From assembly GCA_003864495.1 (NCBI GenBank), contig PEDN01001391.1, positions 1 through 64,000 on the forward strand: a stretch of DNA of 64,000 nucleotides, in the 5' to 3' direction. The notes under the pieces were generated by a model. It had not been told where the DNA came from. It did no database searches and saw only the letters and a program-made list of their open reading frames with translations. Below, one piece after another: positions 23,250-35,259 of this stretch. The translations under genes and the position numbers were made by a program. Source of the stretch: Nemopilema nomurai (lineage: Eukaryota > Cnidaria > Scyphozoa > Rhizostomeae > Rhizostomatidae). How positions within the stretch are numbered: position 1 is the stretch's first letter; each line of letters begins with the position of its first letter.

Positions 23250-24742
23250 CTCTTATGAGCTATTCCTTCAAATGGTCTTTGCAGATTCCTTTTCAAAGTG
23301 TTTTCAATCCCGCAATTTCCCGCAATCCTTGGCTTTACACCCAACAGTGGCCTAACCACCGTTCTCCGGCCCCTCCACAGATTCGCCTCCCTGCAAACTT
23401 TTCTTTGTAGGCTCTTCTAACAAAGCTTGTATCATCTCTTCTACTTACATGTCCAAATCCCTTCAACTTTCTCTATTTCACCATGATCAGGGTATCATCC
23501 TTTGCACCTAGGACTTGCAGATACCAACGTACAACGTACACCCTTTAGACGGGCTTTACAACCACGTTGGGAATACAGTCATTTGCAAACACTGATCGTC
23601 TTTTCGCGTCTCCTAATCTAAGCGTCCTGGTCTCTAAAGCCTCCATAGCACAATCAGAGCATCCCGAGTCTCCATTTGATTTGGTTTCATATGTCTTTTC
23701 TAGACCAGATGTTTTGTCTGGGTCTGCCAAATGCACTACTAGCAAGAGTTATTCTCCGTTTTAAGTCATCAACACATACAATAACCGACGAGTGATTGTG
23801 TTTTAGATGGTGACAACGCCCATAGTATTATCATACAATAGTTGAATGGTATTCACATACGTTGGGTGCACTCTTATCGTTAACAGCATTTTCTAAAATG
23901 CATTTCTCTAGACTTGGCCAAATACCAATTTGAAATCTATGAAACTGAAATGCGCCGGGATAGTCCGTTCTTGGGCCTCCTTTATAGCTTGTCGGACAGC
24001 AAATATTTTACTTACCGTTCCTCGCCCTGGACAGAAACCATACTGACCTCTATTTTATTTAACCCTTTCCTTTATTCTATCCTGCAGACCCTTTAGAAAA
24101 CTACTGCAAAGCATCAATAAAATGGCTAAAGCCAGGTATTGCACAACCGAAGAAAGTCCACAATATTTCCAGCTTTGATTACCTCCGTACTTATTTCGGG
24201 CTTCTCGCATCTTGCTTTTGTTAATTGCCGATTCAATTTTTGGAGTAATCATAAAATGTATTCATCCAGATCAATGTGAATTGTATTGAGCAATCGCGTC
24301 ATTATTAAAGAAATTCTCGTCATGATTGAGTGATGTGTTCTTCAAATAACTTTGTCATTTTAGCCAACTTAGCATGTTTTGTGCCATTTCTATCTTTTAC
24401 CACAGATAATTGGTTGCTTGGCTCTCCTTCGAGTTCCTTATCTGTTTTGAGTAACATATGTCTATCCCCTTTCTTACCGCAATCCTTCAAAGAGTCTCGA
24501 CTTTTTTCCGGAGTGCTTGCTCTTGCACGTTTTAAAGTTCCTCGTTCAATGCTGAGTAAAGGGCTCGGCTTTCTGCATAAATAGGGTGTTCCGACATCTT
24601 TTCTCTGCCTCTTTTCTTTTACAACACATGCCTGCTCCCCCTCGAGACATGCATTCTCATTTTTCCTGTTCCCCATGCCAAACGCTGTTTTGGAACATTT
24701 CTTTTGTATTAGTTTCTTCAAATTTCTAATAGAAGCAGTCAA
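23250..24742 (-). mobile_element. Degenerate LINE ORF2 relic, copy 3
   Basis: Inverted copy of the block A reverse-transcriptase relic. The upstream frame (24,742-24,320) is open for 140 codons. The RT-derived pieces (24,252-24,055, then 23,745-23,545 and on) are separated by stops, as in the other copies. Confidence 0.75.
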
Positions 24743-25135
24743 CTATACTTGTTCTTGCGACGCAAAGTTTTCGGGAGATTCCTCACTCAAATTGATCCAA
24801 ATTGACCAAGTATATCAATGTTTATGCATGACACTTCTAGCAGATGTTCTGAGGCTTGCCTTCATCAGTTTATGTTTTAACGTTCCATTAACGTTCAAAT
24901 ATTTTTATGGTTTCTAGTTCTTTTGAGTAGAATGCAAAATTGCCAAAGACATTGATTTTAGGTCTCATATTTCCCGTCCAACAATAGAAACAAAATGAAC
25001 AAAAAAGAAAGCCAATAAAATATCGATTAACCTTTGTAATATCAAGCTATCGCAAGCTTTTTATACCCAGAAGCCTTTGTGAAACAATTTACATGTCAGG
25101 AATCAATGTTTAAGTTAGTTCTCTCCTGCCTGCAG

Positions 25136-25360
25136 CTAATGAACTCCACTTGCCCGGGTCACAATCACACTCTTTCTATCTCCTAGACCGATCGTCTGCC
25201 AAGGCTGTCGAGTACCGTCCACCTGGAGCATCTGGTTTGAGGACAGAGACCAGCCTTTGCCCAAATCACCGCTCGCAGAACACTTATAGTTTATTATTAA
25301 ATTAAGTTGCAATGCCACAATTGTCAGAACACTAACAACAATTCTTCGACTTGCATGCAT
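25136..25360 (-). CDS. Conserved 74-codon frame in block A, copy 3
   Basis: Third copy of the short frame with a hydrophobic N-terminus. The C-terminal end differs (VTRASGVH for STRAGGVH). Function unknown. Confidence 0.25.
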   Translation of the reverse strand: MHASRRIVVSVLTIVALQLNLIINYKCSASGDLGKGWSLSSNQMLQVDGTRQPWQTIGLGDRKSVIVTRASGVH

Positions 25361-26660
25361 CCATCTCCCTCTAAGGGTATAATGCCGTACATAAAAAGAG
25401 ATAATTCAGCTTCAATCACTGATAACTAGATATTTTAGAGTAGATAATGAGATTGTGCAATCAGGAAAAAGTTTGGTACAAATGAAAGCCGTAAACGAAA
25501 AAAGACGTCTCACAAAGAGTGGTAGTTCCTCTTGAAGTATCTGAAACCTTTAGCATCTAAAAATACAGATGATGATCTACAGTTTATGGAAAAGGTGCAA
25601 AGGCTATGAAGCCATAGATATAACTAGAAAATGAATTAGGTGATTACTTTTTGCATCTTCTGTTTCTCATAATTGACTGGATCATTTATCTCTCCCACCT
25701 ATCTTGATCATTCAGAAAATGTTGAACAGCTCTTTAGTGTGTATAACAAAGTTTAATTTTCCATTGATTTTCCTGATTGGCAGCAATATTTTATTCGTTG
25801 CAATTATGCATAGGGCCCTCGGCAATGCAAATAAATTATTTATGCCTCTACTTCTTTTTCTTAATTCATCGTTGTGTATTTAGTTTCATTTCTCAAACAT
25901 TTATCGGCCTTGCTCTCTGCATTTGGTTGGGATAAGGTCGAATCGTACCTTGACCACGATTATGTGATAGTACTGCTAGAAGTGACACAACAAAAGAGTC
26001 CAATTCCTGTTTACGCAGCTATTGCTGTCACAAAATGAATATAAGATGCAGAAAGATATATCTTAACACGGGTCTCCCTAAAAAAGACGGGGCAGGGTGA
26101 TAACAGAGACTCAAATATCACATTTGTAATTACAATCTGGACACTTCTAATTGCAATCAGACAGTTAGGCTGTTTAATAATCACTGCAAACTAGTTTTGC
26201 CAGTGCTGTGACCCTTATTTTGACCGTAAAGTAAATGCAGATAACAATTAAGAAAGTCGCGCAATAACGAAAATACACTACTGTTTTTTAAGCCTCGTTT
26301 AGAAGAATTTACACAATGGCAGTACATGATGCTCGGGGTCTCCTTGGAAACATGGCGACAGAATTACGTCAAATGAATCCGTGCTTTAAATATCGAAAAA
26401 AACCGTTACGACCTTTGTTGTGATCTTCTCAACTCGTTTGCTTCACGCAAATTTTACTTGAGACGAAAGCTTGCAAAATATTTTGAAAACAGAGTTTTTT
26501 CTGATTTTAATCTAAGATTATCCACTCTTGAATTATAATCTTTGAAATGGAGTTGATGTGGAAACTTTATTTTTCGAATGGGGAGCTCAATGTAACGGTG
26601 AGTAGCGATCTTTCGAATCCTTGATGGGAAGATGTAATTATGGAAAGGTTTTGAAGCTTT

Positions 26661-27291
26661 TAGGACTATTAGATTTGTGATATGCTGACATAAATTTGTA
26701 TTAATTTCAGGCATTATAGCGACAGTCACATAGATGATGGCATTAATTCCCAATTCTATGATGTTTACTTCCCCTGAGAGGCTGCACTGTTATTTTGAGT
26801 TCTTGTTCTTGTTAGATACCTCATAAGTAGAAATGCCACCATTTCCAGAGACTATATTCTTGCAAACTCAACCTAGGCATTGAAATATTATCTATCATAT
26901 ACATAAAACAAAGCGCTTGGTGTATCATTGCGTACGAGTTAGATCGGAGGTTCAGTTGGGACGCAGATTTGACCAGCAGGGCTACCATTTTGATGTTAAG
27001 TATTGCTCCCATGGTAACGTATCTCTTGGTAACGTACAGCCAAGGTTTAGTCTCGTTTGAGCATCGTATCTAATGTAAGCGAGTCAGAAATGAATATAAT
27101 AAAAAGTCGACTTCGACCCGAACGAATCATCAGTACAATGTTTTACGTATAACTCTTCATCAGTTCATCAGTTCTAATTTAAGGGAGACCAAATGAAAGC
27201 AACCCTCATTCGTTTCCGAATTACTTGAGTCGATTCTATTTTATCGAAATCTTCATTCTTTTGATCTGAAATTAGTAATCTTGTTTAACAG
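26661..27291 (-). repeat. Linker copy 2 (inverted), upstream of G2'
   Basis: This is the inverted counterpart of 13,559-14,169 and 32,480-33,065. It should contain the G2 promoter or 5' exon, but no ATG frame that splices in phase to the 27,292 exon was found. Confidence 0.7.
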
Positions 27292-29800
27292 AATCTCCAT
27301 GATCCCGAGGTGCAAAGAAAGGCCTTGCTTGCAAAGTTTGAATTCCTGGTTAACAACTTGGGTGAGAACATAATTCTTTTCATAATTGGCATCACCTGAA
27401 TAGCAATAATTTCAACAAATTATAGACTCAAACTGTGCGTAATGACAACAAGGAAAACTGTTACTCATTTTTGCTGCCTTTTCATTGGCAAGCAACTATG
27501 TGTTTCTAAATGACTAATGATTGTTTACAGAGCATCTCTTGAAAATTGCCACGGAGCTGACTGATATAGAGGACTCAAGCCAAGAGACTATTTTGAAGCT
27601 TTCAAATTCTTCCTACAGATACTCTATGTTTAAAAAGGTAAGATATAGCGACAGTGCTTTGAGTTAAGTGATTTGATTAACCACCTTGCAAACACGGCGT
27701 TAAGCAGAGAACACAGAAAAGTGCTGATCGAAAAGGAGAGGAAAGTGGTAGAGACAGGATCACCCGCATGTTGAAGATAGTGAAAAACCGAGAAAACTTA
27801 GCAACTTTACTGAAGGTAGATGGGGCCCAGGGTAATGGGGCAGCTACCCCATTGTGCAGGTGTTCCTCTGCAGGAGCACCTTAGCCTAGTGTCTTAGAGG
27901 TAGCGTCAAAAAACTAGAACATTCGTCTTTTTCTTCTTTGATCAACATGAATGCTAATGTTATCCTTAATACTCTACCTTTCACAAGATTGGCTACACTG
28001 CACTGCGCCATCTCTTAATTTGGAATGTTTGTTTTTAGTTAAAAGGCTGTGCCAATGCTTGCACCAAAAACCTTCTAAACGTCTATGCCTTGGTAAGAAA
28101 TTGTCATTCGATATTAAAACAACAGTTTAGAAAACAAACAAAAATTTGACAAAATTCAATCTATGAAAAATGCCTTTTCGCTAAAGCGTCGACTTTGATG
28201 GTGTTGTGTGATGTCATGGTTAGACTCACGTTAAGCAAGCATTAAAGTATAACATTGGCAATTTGTTTATCATAGGATTCCGAGCCCCTTGACCCTATTC
28301 TCATCTTCCCAAAATCGGTTCTCAACTCATACACTTTACTATATTACCATCTGTGTTATCTTGCAAGACGAAATATCACTCCATCTTTTGCTGTTGCGGC
28401 CTATATTGCTTCAAATAAGTGGCAAATTTCAAAGATCACTTTTGGAAATAGTTCCCAAAATGTTGTTCCGTATTTCAGATTGATGACGATATGACATCTA
28501 CTGCGGTGGAAGACATCGGAAAGATGGTGCGGGAGATTGTTCGATCGTTGGATCACATTCTATTCTCCATCGAAACTGTAGACAAGGTATGTTTAAAATC
28601 AATCTTAATGGAGAATTAATCGTTTAAATTTCGACTGCCGGCGACCCACCGGCGTTACATCGCCGTCATAGCAAAAAGTTGAATCTTGTTAAACTTTTTA
28701 TTTTATTTCAGCACCAGTGACTTGGAGAAAATATTTGGAAACGTGACTGCGGCGGATCGGTGGTGGGTCGCCGGCAGTCAGAGTGAAGTGTTTCATTAAA
28801 AGTGTTTAGTTCCGCAAGTATGTCGCCGGTGGGTCGCCGTCAATCAGAAGTTATATGGAGACCAGGCTTTATTAACCTTTCCTTGCCTTTTAATGTAAGG
28901 GCTTTTGAAGGTATCCATTTCCAATTTGACCCACAGGATCGAACGATTCGCACGCCCATCAGCATGGAAGTGAGACTCTTGCTCGACTTGTCGCAAGTGG
29001 ATGCAAAGAAGAGTTCGATGTTCTTCGTAACGCGTAAAGAGGAGCTGGCATACAACCTCAAGCTTTGCGACCTGGCCTCGAAAGAAGAGATTGATGTCAC
29101 AATGTCGTATGGCTCTGGCATATTCGAGATTGAACCACTCAAGTTTGATCACGTGATGTCAGTTGATGAGCCTGTTCGCCGCGAAGAGGAGGTTCCTTAT
29201 TTGGAAGCCGGTATCAAAGGGAGAAAACGGAAGAGGGGAGAGGAGGCCCTGTCAATCGAAGAAACAGCAGAAGAGGCTGGAAATCAACTGAGAAAAAAGT
29301 TGAAACCAAACTTTTCAGGTGAATGGGAGGCCCAAAGTAGTAGCCGAATCACCACAAACTTCAACCCTGAACACTGCAGCAATATGCTGTCAAGTGTTTA
29401 TAGATATCCAACAAAAAGTGATATGTATTACAATCGTATCGCTATAAAGCATCATAGCAAAGAGTTAAACCTCTTAGAAGCAAGTATTGCTGCAAAGATG
29501 CATTTTCACGGTCCAGGTGGCCAGGTAATGGAGAATGCAGGTAGTACTAGCACCAAGAGAACATCTAAGCGAGATGTCTTTGGTGCAGCCCAACAACCTG
29601 ACTTCATTGAGAGTAAGAGACTGGCCTCAAGGAATCTTGGTGGACCAGGATCACCTGAGCCCAAATCTGACTCCATCTCTGAAAGCAGTGCGAGACTAAG
29701 AGAATCTTTGAAAATGATCCTCATTAAGACTAATGATGGAAGTTGGGCTGTAAAGAATGGGCCTGAATTGAATGAACAGGTAGCACGTGCCCAAAATTAA
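27292..29800 (+). CDS. G2': unrecognised multi-exon gene, longest open terminal exon, 3' truncated by inversion
   Basis: The exons are 27292-27361, 27531-27637, 28039-28092 and 28479-28586, all GT-AG with matching phases. Together they read as helical segments such as NLHDPEVQRKALLAKFEFLV and EDIGKMVREIVRSLDHILF. The terminal exon is open from GTG 28,802 or ATG 28,820 to a stop at 29,800. It contains VIWRPGFINLSLPFNVRAFE, the basic patch GRKRKRGEE, RKKLKP, and a low-complexity SRNLGGPGSPEPKSDSISES region. The natural C-terminus is replaced after QVARAQN by the inversion junction. Joining exon 28,479-28,586 to the terminal exon in frame is not straightforward, because a TGA follows the strongest acceptor inside the MITE-like insert. 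The terminal exon could instead start at ATG 28,820. Family unknown. Confidence 0.6.
27834..27880. other. Two adjacent perfect or near-perfect hairpins in a G2' intron
   Basis: AATGGGG/CCCCATT (arms 27,834-27,840 and 27,847-27,853) is followed by GGTGTTCCT/AGGAGCACC (27,859-27,867 and 27,872-27,880). They recur in the other G2 copies near 12,970-13,020 and 31,880-31,945 with changed bases. They probably belong to a small repeat inserted in the intron. Confidence 0.5.
28633..28779. mobile_element. Small TIR element (MITE-like) inside G2'
   Basis: A 147-bp element with ends GACTGCCGGCGACCCACC and its inverse complement, in the same place as in the other G2 copies, so insertion preceded the amplification. 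It provides an intron acceptor (TTTATTTCAG near 28,713). In one frame it encodes IFGNVTAADRWWVAGSQSE, which could be an exonised stretch. Confidence 0.55.
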
Positions 29801-32479
29801 GAAAAACATAAAACATTAGAGACCCTTTTTCTTATTTGCATGAATCTCGAACTTTTTGAGGGGGCTTTAGCCTGTTTCCTATTTGATTTGTCCCTGCCCC
29901 ACGCTAGCTTAACTCTCTTTAAGACTCCAAGGCGTTTAATTTCCCGCATTCCTGTCTGTTGATTTTCGATTGCATGATAAGTAATCACACTCCCGCCATT
30001 TTGGGCATGTGCTACCTGTTCATTCAATTCAGGCCCATTCTTTACAGCCCAACTTCCATCATTAGTCTTAATGAGGATCACTTTCAAAGATTCTCTTAGA
30101 CTCGCACTGCTTTCAGAGATGGTGACCCTGGTCCACCAAGATTCCTTGAGGCCAGTCTCTTACTCTCAATAAAGTCAGGTTGTTTGGCTGCACCAAAGAC
30201 ATCTCGCTTAGATGTTCTCTTGATGCTAGTACTACCTGCATTCTCCATTACCTGGCCACCTGGACCGTAAAAATGCATCTTTGCAGCAATATTTGCTTCT
30301 AAGAGGTTTAACCCTTTGCTATGATGCTTTATAGCGATACGATTGTAATACATATCACTTTTTGTTGCATATCTATAAACACTTGACAGCATATTGCTGC
30401 ATATTCAGAGTTGAAGTTTGTGGTGATTCGGCTACTACTTTGGGCCTCCATTCACCTGAAGTTTGGTTTCAACTTTTTCTCAGTTGATTTCCAGCCTCTT
30501 CTGCTGTTTCTTCGATTGACAGGGCCTCCTCTCCCCTCTTCCGTTTTCTCCCTTTGATACCGGCTTCCAAATAAGGAACCTCCTCATCGCGGCGAACAGG
30601 CTCATCAACTGACATCACGTGATCAAACTTGAGTGGTTCAATCTCGAATATGCCAGAGCCATACGACATTGTGACATCAATCTCTTCTTTTGAGGCCAGG
30701 TCGCAAAGCTTGAGGTTGTATGCCAGCTCCTCTTTACGCGTTTCGAAGAACATCGAACTCTTCTTTGCATCCACTTGCGACAAGTCGAGCAAGAGTCTCA
30801 CTTCCATGCTGATGGGCGTGCGAATCGTTCGATCCTGTGGGTCAAATTGGAAATGGATACCTTCAAAAGCCCTTACATTAAAAGGCAAGGAAAGGTTAAT
30901 AAAGCCTGGTCTCCATATAACTTCTGAGTGACGGCGAACCACCGGCGACATACTTGCGGAACTAAACACTTATAATGGAACACTTCACTCTGACTGCCGG
31001 CGACCCACCACCGATCCGCCGCAGTCACGTTTCCAAATATTTCCTCCAAGTCACTGGTGCTGAAATAAAATAAAAAGTTTAACAAGATTCAACTTTTTGC
31101 TATGACGGCGATGTAACGCCGGTGGGTCGCCGGCAGTCGAAATTTCAACGATTAATTCTCCATTAAGATTGATTTTAAACATACCTTGTCTACAGTTTCG
31201 ATGGAGAATAGAATGTGATCCAACGATCGAACAATCTCCCGCACCATCTTTCCGATGTCTTCCACCGCAGTAGATGTCATATCGTCATCAATCTGAAATA
31301 CGGAACAACATTTTGGGAACTATTTCCAAAAGTGATCTTTGAAATTTGCCACTAATTTGAAGCAATATAGGCCGCAACAGCAAAAGATGGAGTGATATTT
31401 CGTCTTGCAAGATAACACAGATGGTAATATAGTAAAGTGTATGAGTTGAGAACCGATTTTGGGAAGATGAGAATAGGGTCAAGGGGCTCGGAATCCTATG
31501 ATAAACAAATTGCCAATGTTATACTTTGATGCTTGCTTAACGTGAGTCTAACCATGACATCACACAACACCATCAAAGTCGACGCTTTAGCGAAAAGGCA
31601 TTTTTCATAGATTGAATTTTGTCAAATTTTTGTTTGTTTTCTGAACTGTTGTTTTAATATCGAATGACAATTTCTTACCAAGGCATAGACGTTTAGAAGG
31701 TTTTTGGTGCAAGCATTGGCACAGCCTTTTAACTAAAAACAAACATTCCAAATTAAGAGATGGCGCAGTGCAGTGTAGCCACTCTTGTGAAAGGTAGAGT
31801 ATTAAGGATAACATTAGCATTCATGTTGATCAAAGTAGAAAAAGACGAATGTTCTAGTTTTTTGACACTACTTCTAAGGCACTAGGCTAAGGTGCTCCTG
31901 CAGAGGGACACCTGCAAAATGGGGTAGCTGCCCCATTACCCTAGGCCCCATCTACCTTCAGTAAAGTTGCTAAATTTTCTTGGTTTTTCACTATCTTCAA
32001 CATGCGGGTGATCCTGTCTCTACCACTTTCCTCTCCTTTTCGATCAGCGCTTTTCTGTGTTCTCTGCTTAACGCCGTGTTTGCAAGGTGGTTAATCAAAT
32101 CACTTAACTCAAAGCACTATCGCTATATCTTACCTTTTTAAACATAGAGTATCTGTAGGAAGAATTTGAAAGCTTCAAAATAGTCTCTTGGCTTGAGTCC
32201 TCTATATCAGTTAGCTCCGTGGCAATTTTCAAGCGATGCTCTGTAAACAATCATTAGTCATTTAGAAACACATAGTTGCTTGCCAATGAAAAGGCAGCAA
32301 AAATGAGTAACAGTTTTCCTTTTTGTCATTACGCACAGTTTGAGTCTATAATTTGTTGAAATTATTGCTATTCAGGTGATGCCAATTATGAAAAGAATTA
32401 TGTTCTCACCCAAGTTGTTAACCAGGATTTCAAACTTTGCAAGCAAGGCCTTTCTTTGCACCTCGGGATCATGGAGATT
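29797..32479 (-). pseudogene. G2'': third G2 copy, frameshifted
   Basis: The exons are 32479-32410, 32240-32134, 31732-31679 and 31292-31185, followed by a terminal exon down to about 29,815. The terminal exon is broken into three frames: a lost T near 30,475 (after NQLRKS), a deletion of about 22 bases near 30,122, and small indels. The C-terminal frame reads KLAWGRDKSNRKQAKAPSKS, and the last residues are replaced by the inversion junction at about 29,800-29,815. This copy gives the longer basic tail that copy 1 lacks by one base. Probably not functional. Confidence 0.7.
30992..31138. mobile_element. Small TIR element (MITE-like) inside G2''
   Basis: Third copy of the 147-bp inverted-repeat element, in the equivalent position of the inverted G2 copy. 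Its terminal repeats are the same as at 12,056 and 28,633. Confidence 0.55.
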
Positions 32480-34245
32480 CTGTTAAACAAGATTACTAAT
32501 TTCAGATCAAAAGAATGAAGATTTCGATAAAATTGAATCGACTCAAGTAATTCGGAAACGAATGAGGGTTGCTTTCATTTGGTCTCCCTTAAATTAGAAC
32601 TGATGAACTGATGAAGAGTTATACATAAAACATTGTACTGATGATTCGTTCGGGTCGAAGTCGACTTTTTATTATATTCATTTCTGACTCGCTTACATTA
32701 GATACGATGCTCAAACGAGACTAAACCTTGGCTGTACGTTACCAAGAGATACGTTACCATGGGAGCAATACTTAACATCAAAATGGTAGCCCTGCTGGTC
32801 AAATCTGCGTCCCAACTGAACCTCCGATCTAACTCGTACGCAATGATACACCAAGCGCTTTGTTTTATGTATATGATAGATAATATTTCAATGCCTTTGT
32901 TGAGTTTGTGACACGAACAGAAACACGAAAAAGCAGTGCAGCCTCTCAAGGGAACTAAACATTGACCAGCATCGATCATAGAATTGGGAATTAATGCCAT
33001 CTATGTGACTGTCGTTATAATGCCTGAAATTAATACAAATTTATGTCAGCATATCACAAATCTAATAGTCCTAGAAGCTTCAAAACCTTTCCATAATTAC
33101 ATTTTCATATCAGGGATTCGAAAGATCGCTACTACTCACCGTTACATCGAGCTCCCCATTCGAAAAATAAAGTTTCCACATCAACTCCATTTGAAAGATT
33201 ATAATTCGAGAGTGGATAATCTTTGATTAAAATCGCAAAAAACTCTGTCGGCAAAATATTTTGCAAGCTTTCGTCTCAAGTGAAATTTGCGTAAAGCAAA
33301 CGAGTTGAGAAGATCACAACAAAGGTCGTAACGGTTTTTTCGATATTTAAAGCACGGATTCATTTGACGTTATTCTGTCGCCATGGTTCCAAGGAGACCC
33401 CGAGCATCATGCACTGCCATTATGCAAATTCTTCAAAAGGAGGCTTAAAAAACAGTAGCGTATTTTCGTTATTGCGAGATTTTCTAAATTTTTATCTGCA
33501 TTTACTATACGGTCAAAATAAGGGTCACAGCACTGGCAAAACTAGTTTGCAGTGATTATTAAAGGGCCTAACTGTCTGATTGCAATAGAGTGTCCATTTA
33601 ATTAAAATGTGATATTTGAGTTTCTGTTGTCACCTTGTCTTTTTAAGGGAGACCCGTGTTAAGATATATCTTTCTGAATTTCATAGTGATTTTATGATAG
33701 TTATAACTTCGAAATTAGGAATTGGACTCTTTTGTTGTGTCACTTCTAGCATTACTATCACATAATCGTGGTCAAGGTACGATTCGACCTTATCCCAACC
33801 AAATGCAGAGAGTAAGGCCGATAAATGTTTTAGAAATGAAAATTAAAGACATAACGATGAATCAAGCAAGAGAAAGAGAGATGCATAATTGCAACGAATA
33901 TGTTATTGCTGCCAATCTTGAAAAACAATGAAAATTAAATTTTATAATACACACTAAAGAACTGTTCAACATTTGAATGATGAAGATAGGTGGGAGAGAT
34001 GAGTTATCCAGTCAATTATGAGAAACAGAAGATGCAAAAGTAACCCCTTAATTTATTTCTAGATATATCTATGGCTTCATAGCCTTTGCACGTTTTTCCA
34101 TAAACAGTAGATCATCATCTGTATTTTTAGATGATAAAGGTTTCAGATACCCCATGAGGGAGTAGCACTCTTTGTGAGGCGTCTTTTAACGTTTACTGCT
34201 TCCATTTTTACCAAATTTTCCTGATTGCACAATCTCGTTATCCAC
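32480..34245 (+). repeat. Linker copy 3 plus truncated block A, copy 4
   Basis: The linker runs to about 33,065, then block A continues to about 34,245, where similarity to copy 2 (near 15,330) ends abruptly inside TTATCCACTCTA. The truncation falls before the LINE relic. Shared variants near 33,600-33,980 link this copy to copy 2. This is the right edge of the amplicon. Confidence 0.8.
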
Positions 34246-35255
34246 TCTACTGTAGCCTTACATTGCTTCGACTTTAAACTTACATTGCTTTGACTTTAGC
34301 TTTGACTTTGGTCTTACATTGTATTTCCAGGCTCCCGTCTAGCAGCACGTTTTACTCGGTTCAGTGAACATGAAAAAGTAAAATTGATTTTGTCCGTCTT
34401 GGTTAGATCATTACGACTATGTTACGACTATGCACATTCGAACATGTCCCGAGCTACCTAAAAACAATTTGACCTTCTCAATGTTATGGGAAATATTTAC
34501 AACGCCCTATTCTAAAAATCCATTAGAAGGTTGACTCATTTTCAGAAAACTAGAAAATTAAGAAATTTCATTACTTTGACGAAATAGCAAAATGATAATG
34601 TTGGTGGTCAGCAGCTTTCGCGCATGACGGGGTAATGAAACTATGACGCATCAGAGTTCACGAATGAGATTGTCCTTCGTATGTCCAAGAAACCGACCAA
34701 TAATATGACAACAAATATAGAAAATGAGCACTTATGCATTGTTTTCTTTGTTATAAGAAAATTGCGTGCAGCTTATTGTTAGAATGAGACACTCACTCCT
34801 GAGTTCTTATGTGCATTTGTTTGCGTGTTTGACATGGATTAGCTGCCAGGGGAGTGTTTAACTTTATCAGATAGAACCAAAAAGGCAAGGGCACAGATGC
34901 GCTGTAGTTTCAAACTTGTTTTAAAATTGCCCGATTTCCAGGTTTTCTAAAGAATAACGCAATTTCATTGCTATTTCTTCTGTTTTTGAAACAGTGTGAA
35001 ATAAAAACAAGAGAAAAACAATTGATAGTAGAAATCTAGGAATTGGTTGTCGTGTTTATATTTTAGCTTGCTTTTAGCAGCATTGTATTCTTTGAAGATA
35101 ATTTTTTTGCCAAGTTTGGCTCCATCGCAAAAATCTTGATCCGTTGAACGTACAGCCCCCTTTGAATGATATGGATTTACGTCCCTGCAAGAGGGGCTGC
35201 GGTCCCCAAGTCCCCATGTAGTCGGCGCCTTTGGCTTGAACGCTCGCATGTAGCT
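34246..35255. other. Unannotated single-copy stretch
   Basis: AT-rich sequence between the amplicon and the first TTAA element. It starts with a few imperfect repeats of TTACATTGCTT/GACTTT (34,255-34,330). No supported gene. Confidence 0.5.
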
Positions 35256-35259
35256 TTAA

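Larger units (their letters stand above)
22070..26660 (-). repeat. Block A, copy 3 (inverted)
   Basis: This is the reverse complement of block A, contiguous with the G1' 3' end on its left and the linker on its right. It lacks the 500-bp segment unique to copy 1. In the 25,720-26,170 part its variants agree with copy 1 and not with copies 2 and 4. It forms the long arm of the palindrome centred near 19.05 kb. Confidence 0.85.

Noticed and set aside
28840..29152. 100-codon antisense frames over the G2 terminal exon (also 11,683-11,995 and 30,629-30,931)
   Set aside because: They mirror the supported G2 exon, which has better composition and splice context.
32698..33000. 100-codon minus frame upstream of G2'' as a 5' exon
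   Set aside because: Its frame ends in a stop just before the only nearby donor-like GTAAGC and does not splice in phase to the next exon.
1..34245. Whole amplicon as an assembly artefact
   Set aside because: Copies differ by substitutions, private indels and truncations at distinct junctions, which is unlike a mirrored or duplicated contig. It cannot be fully excluded without read evidence.
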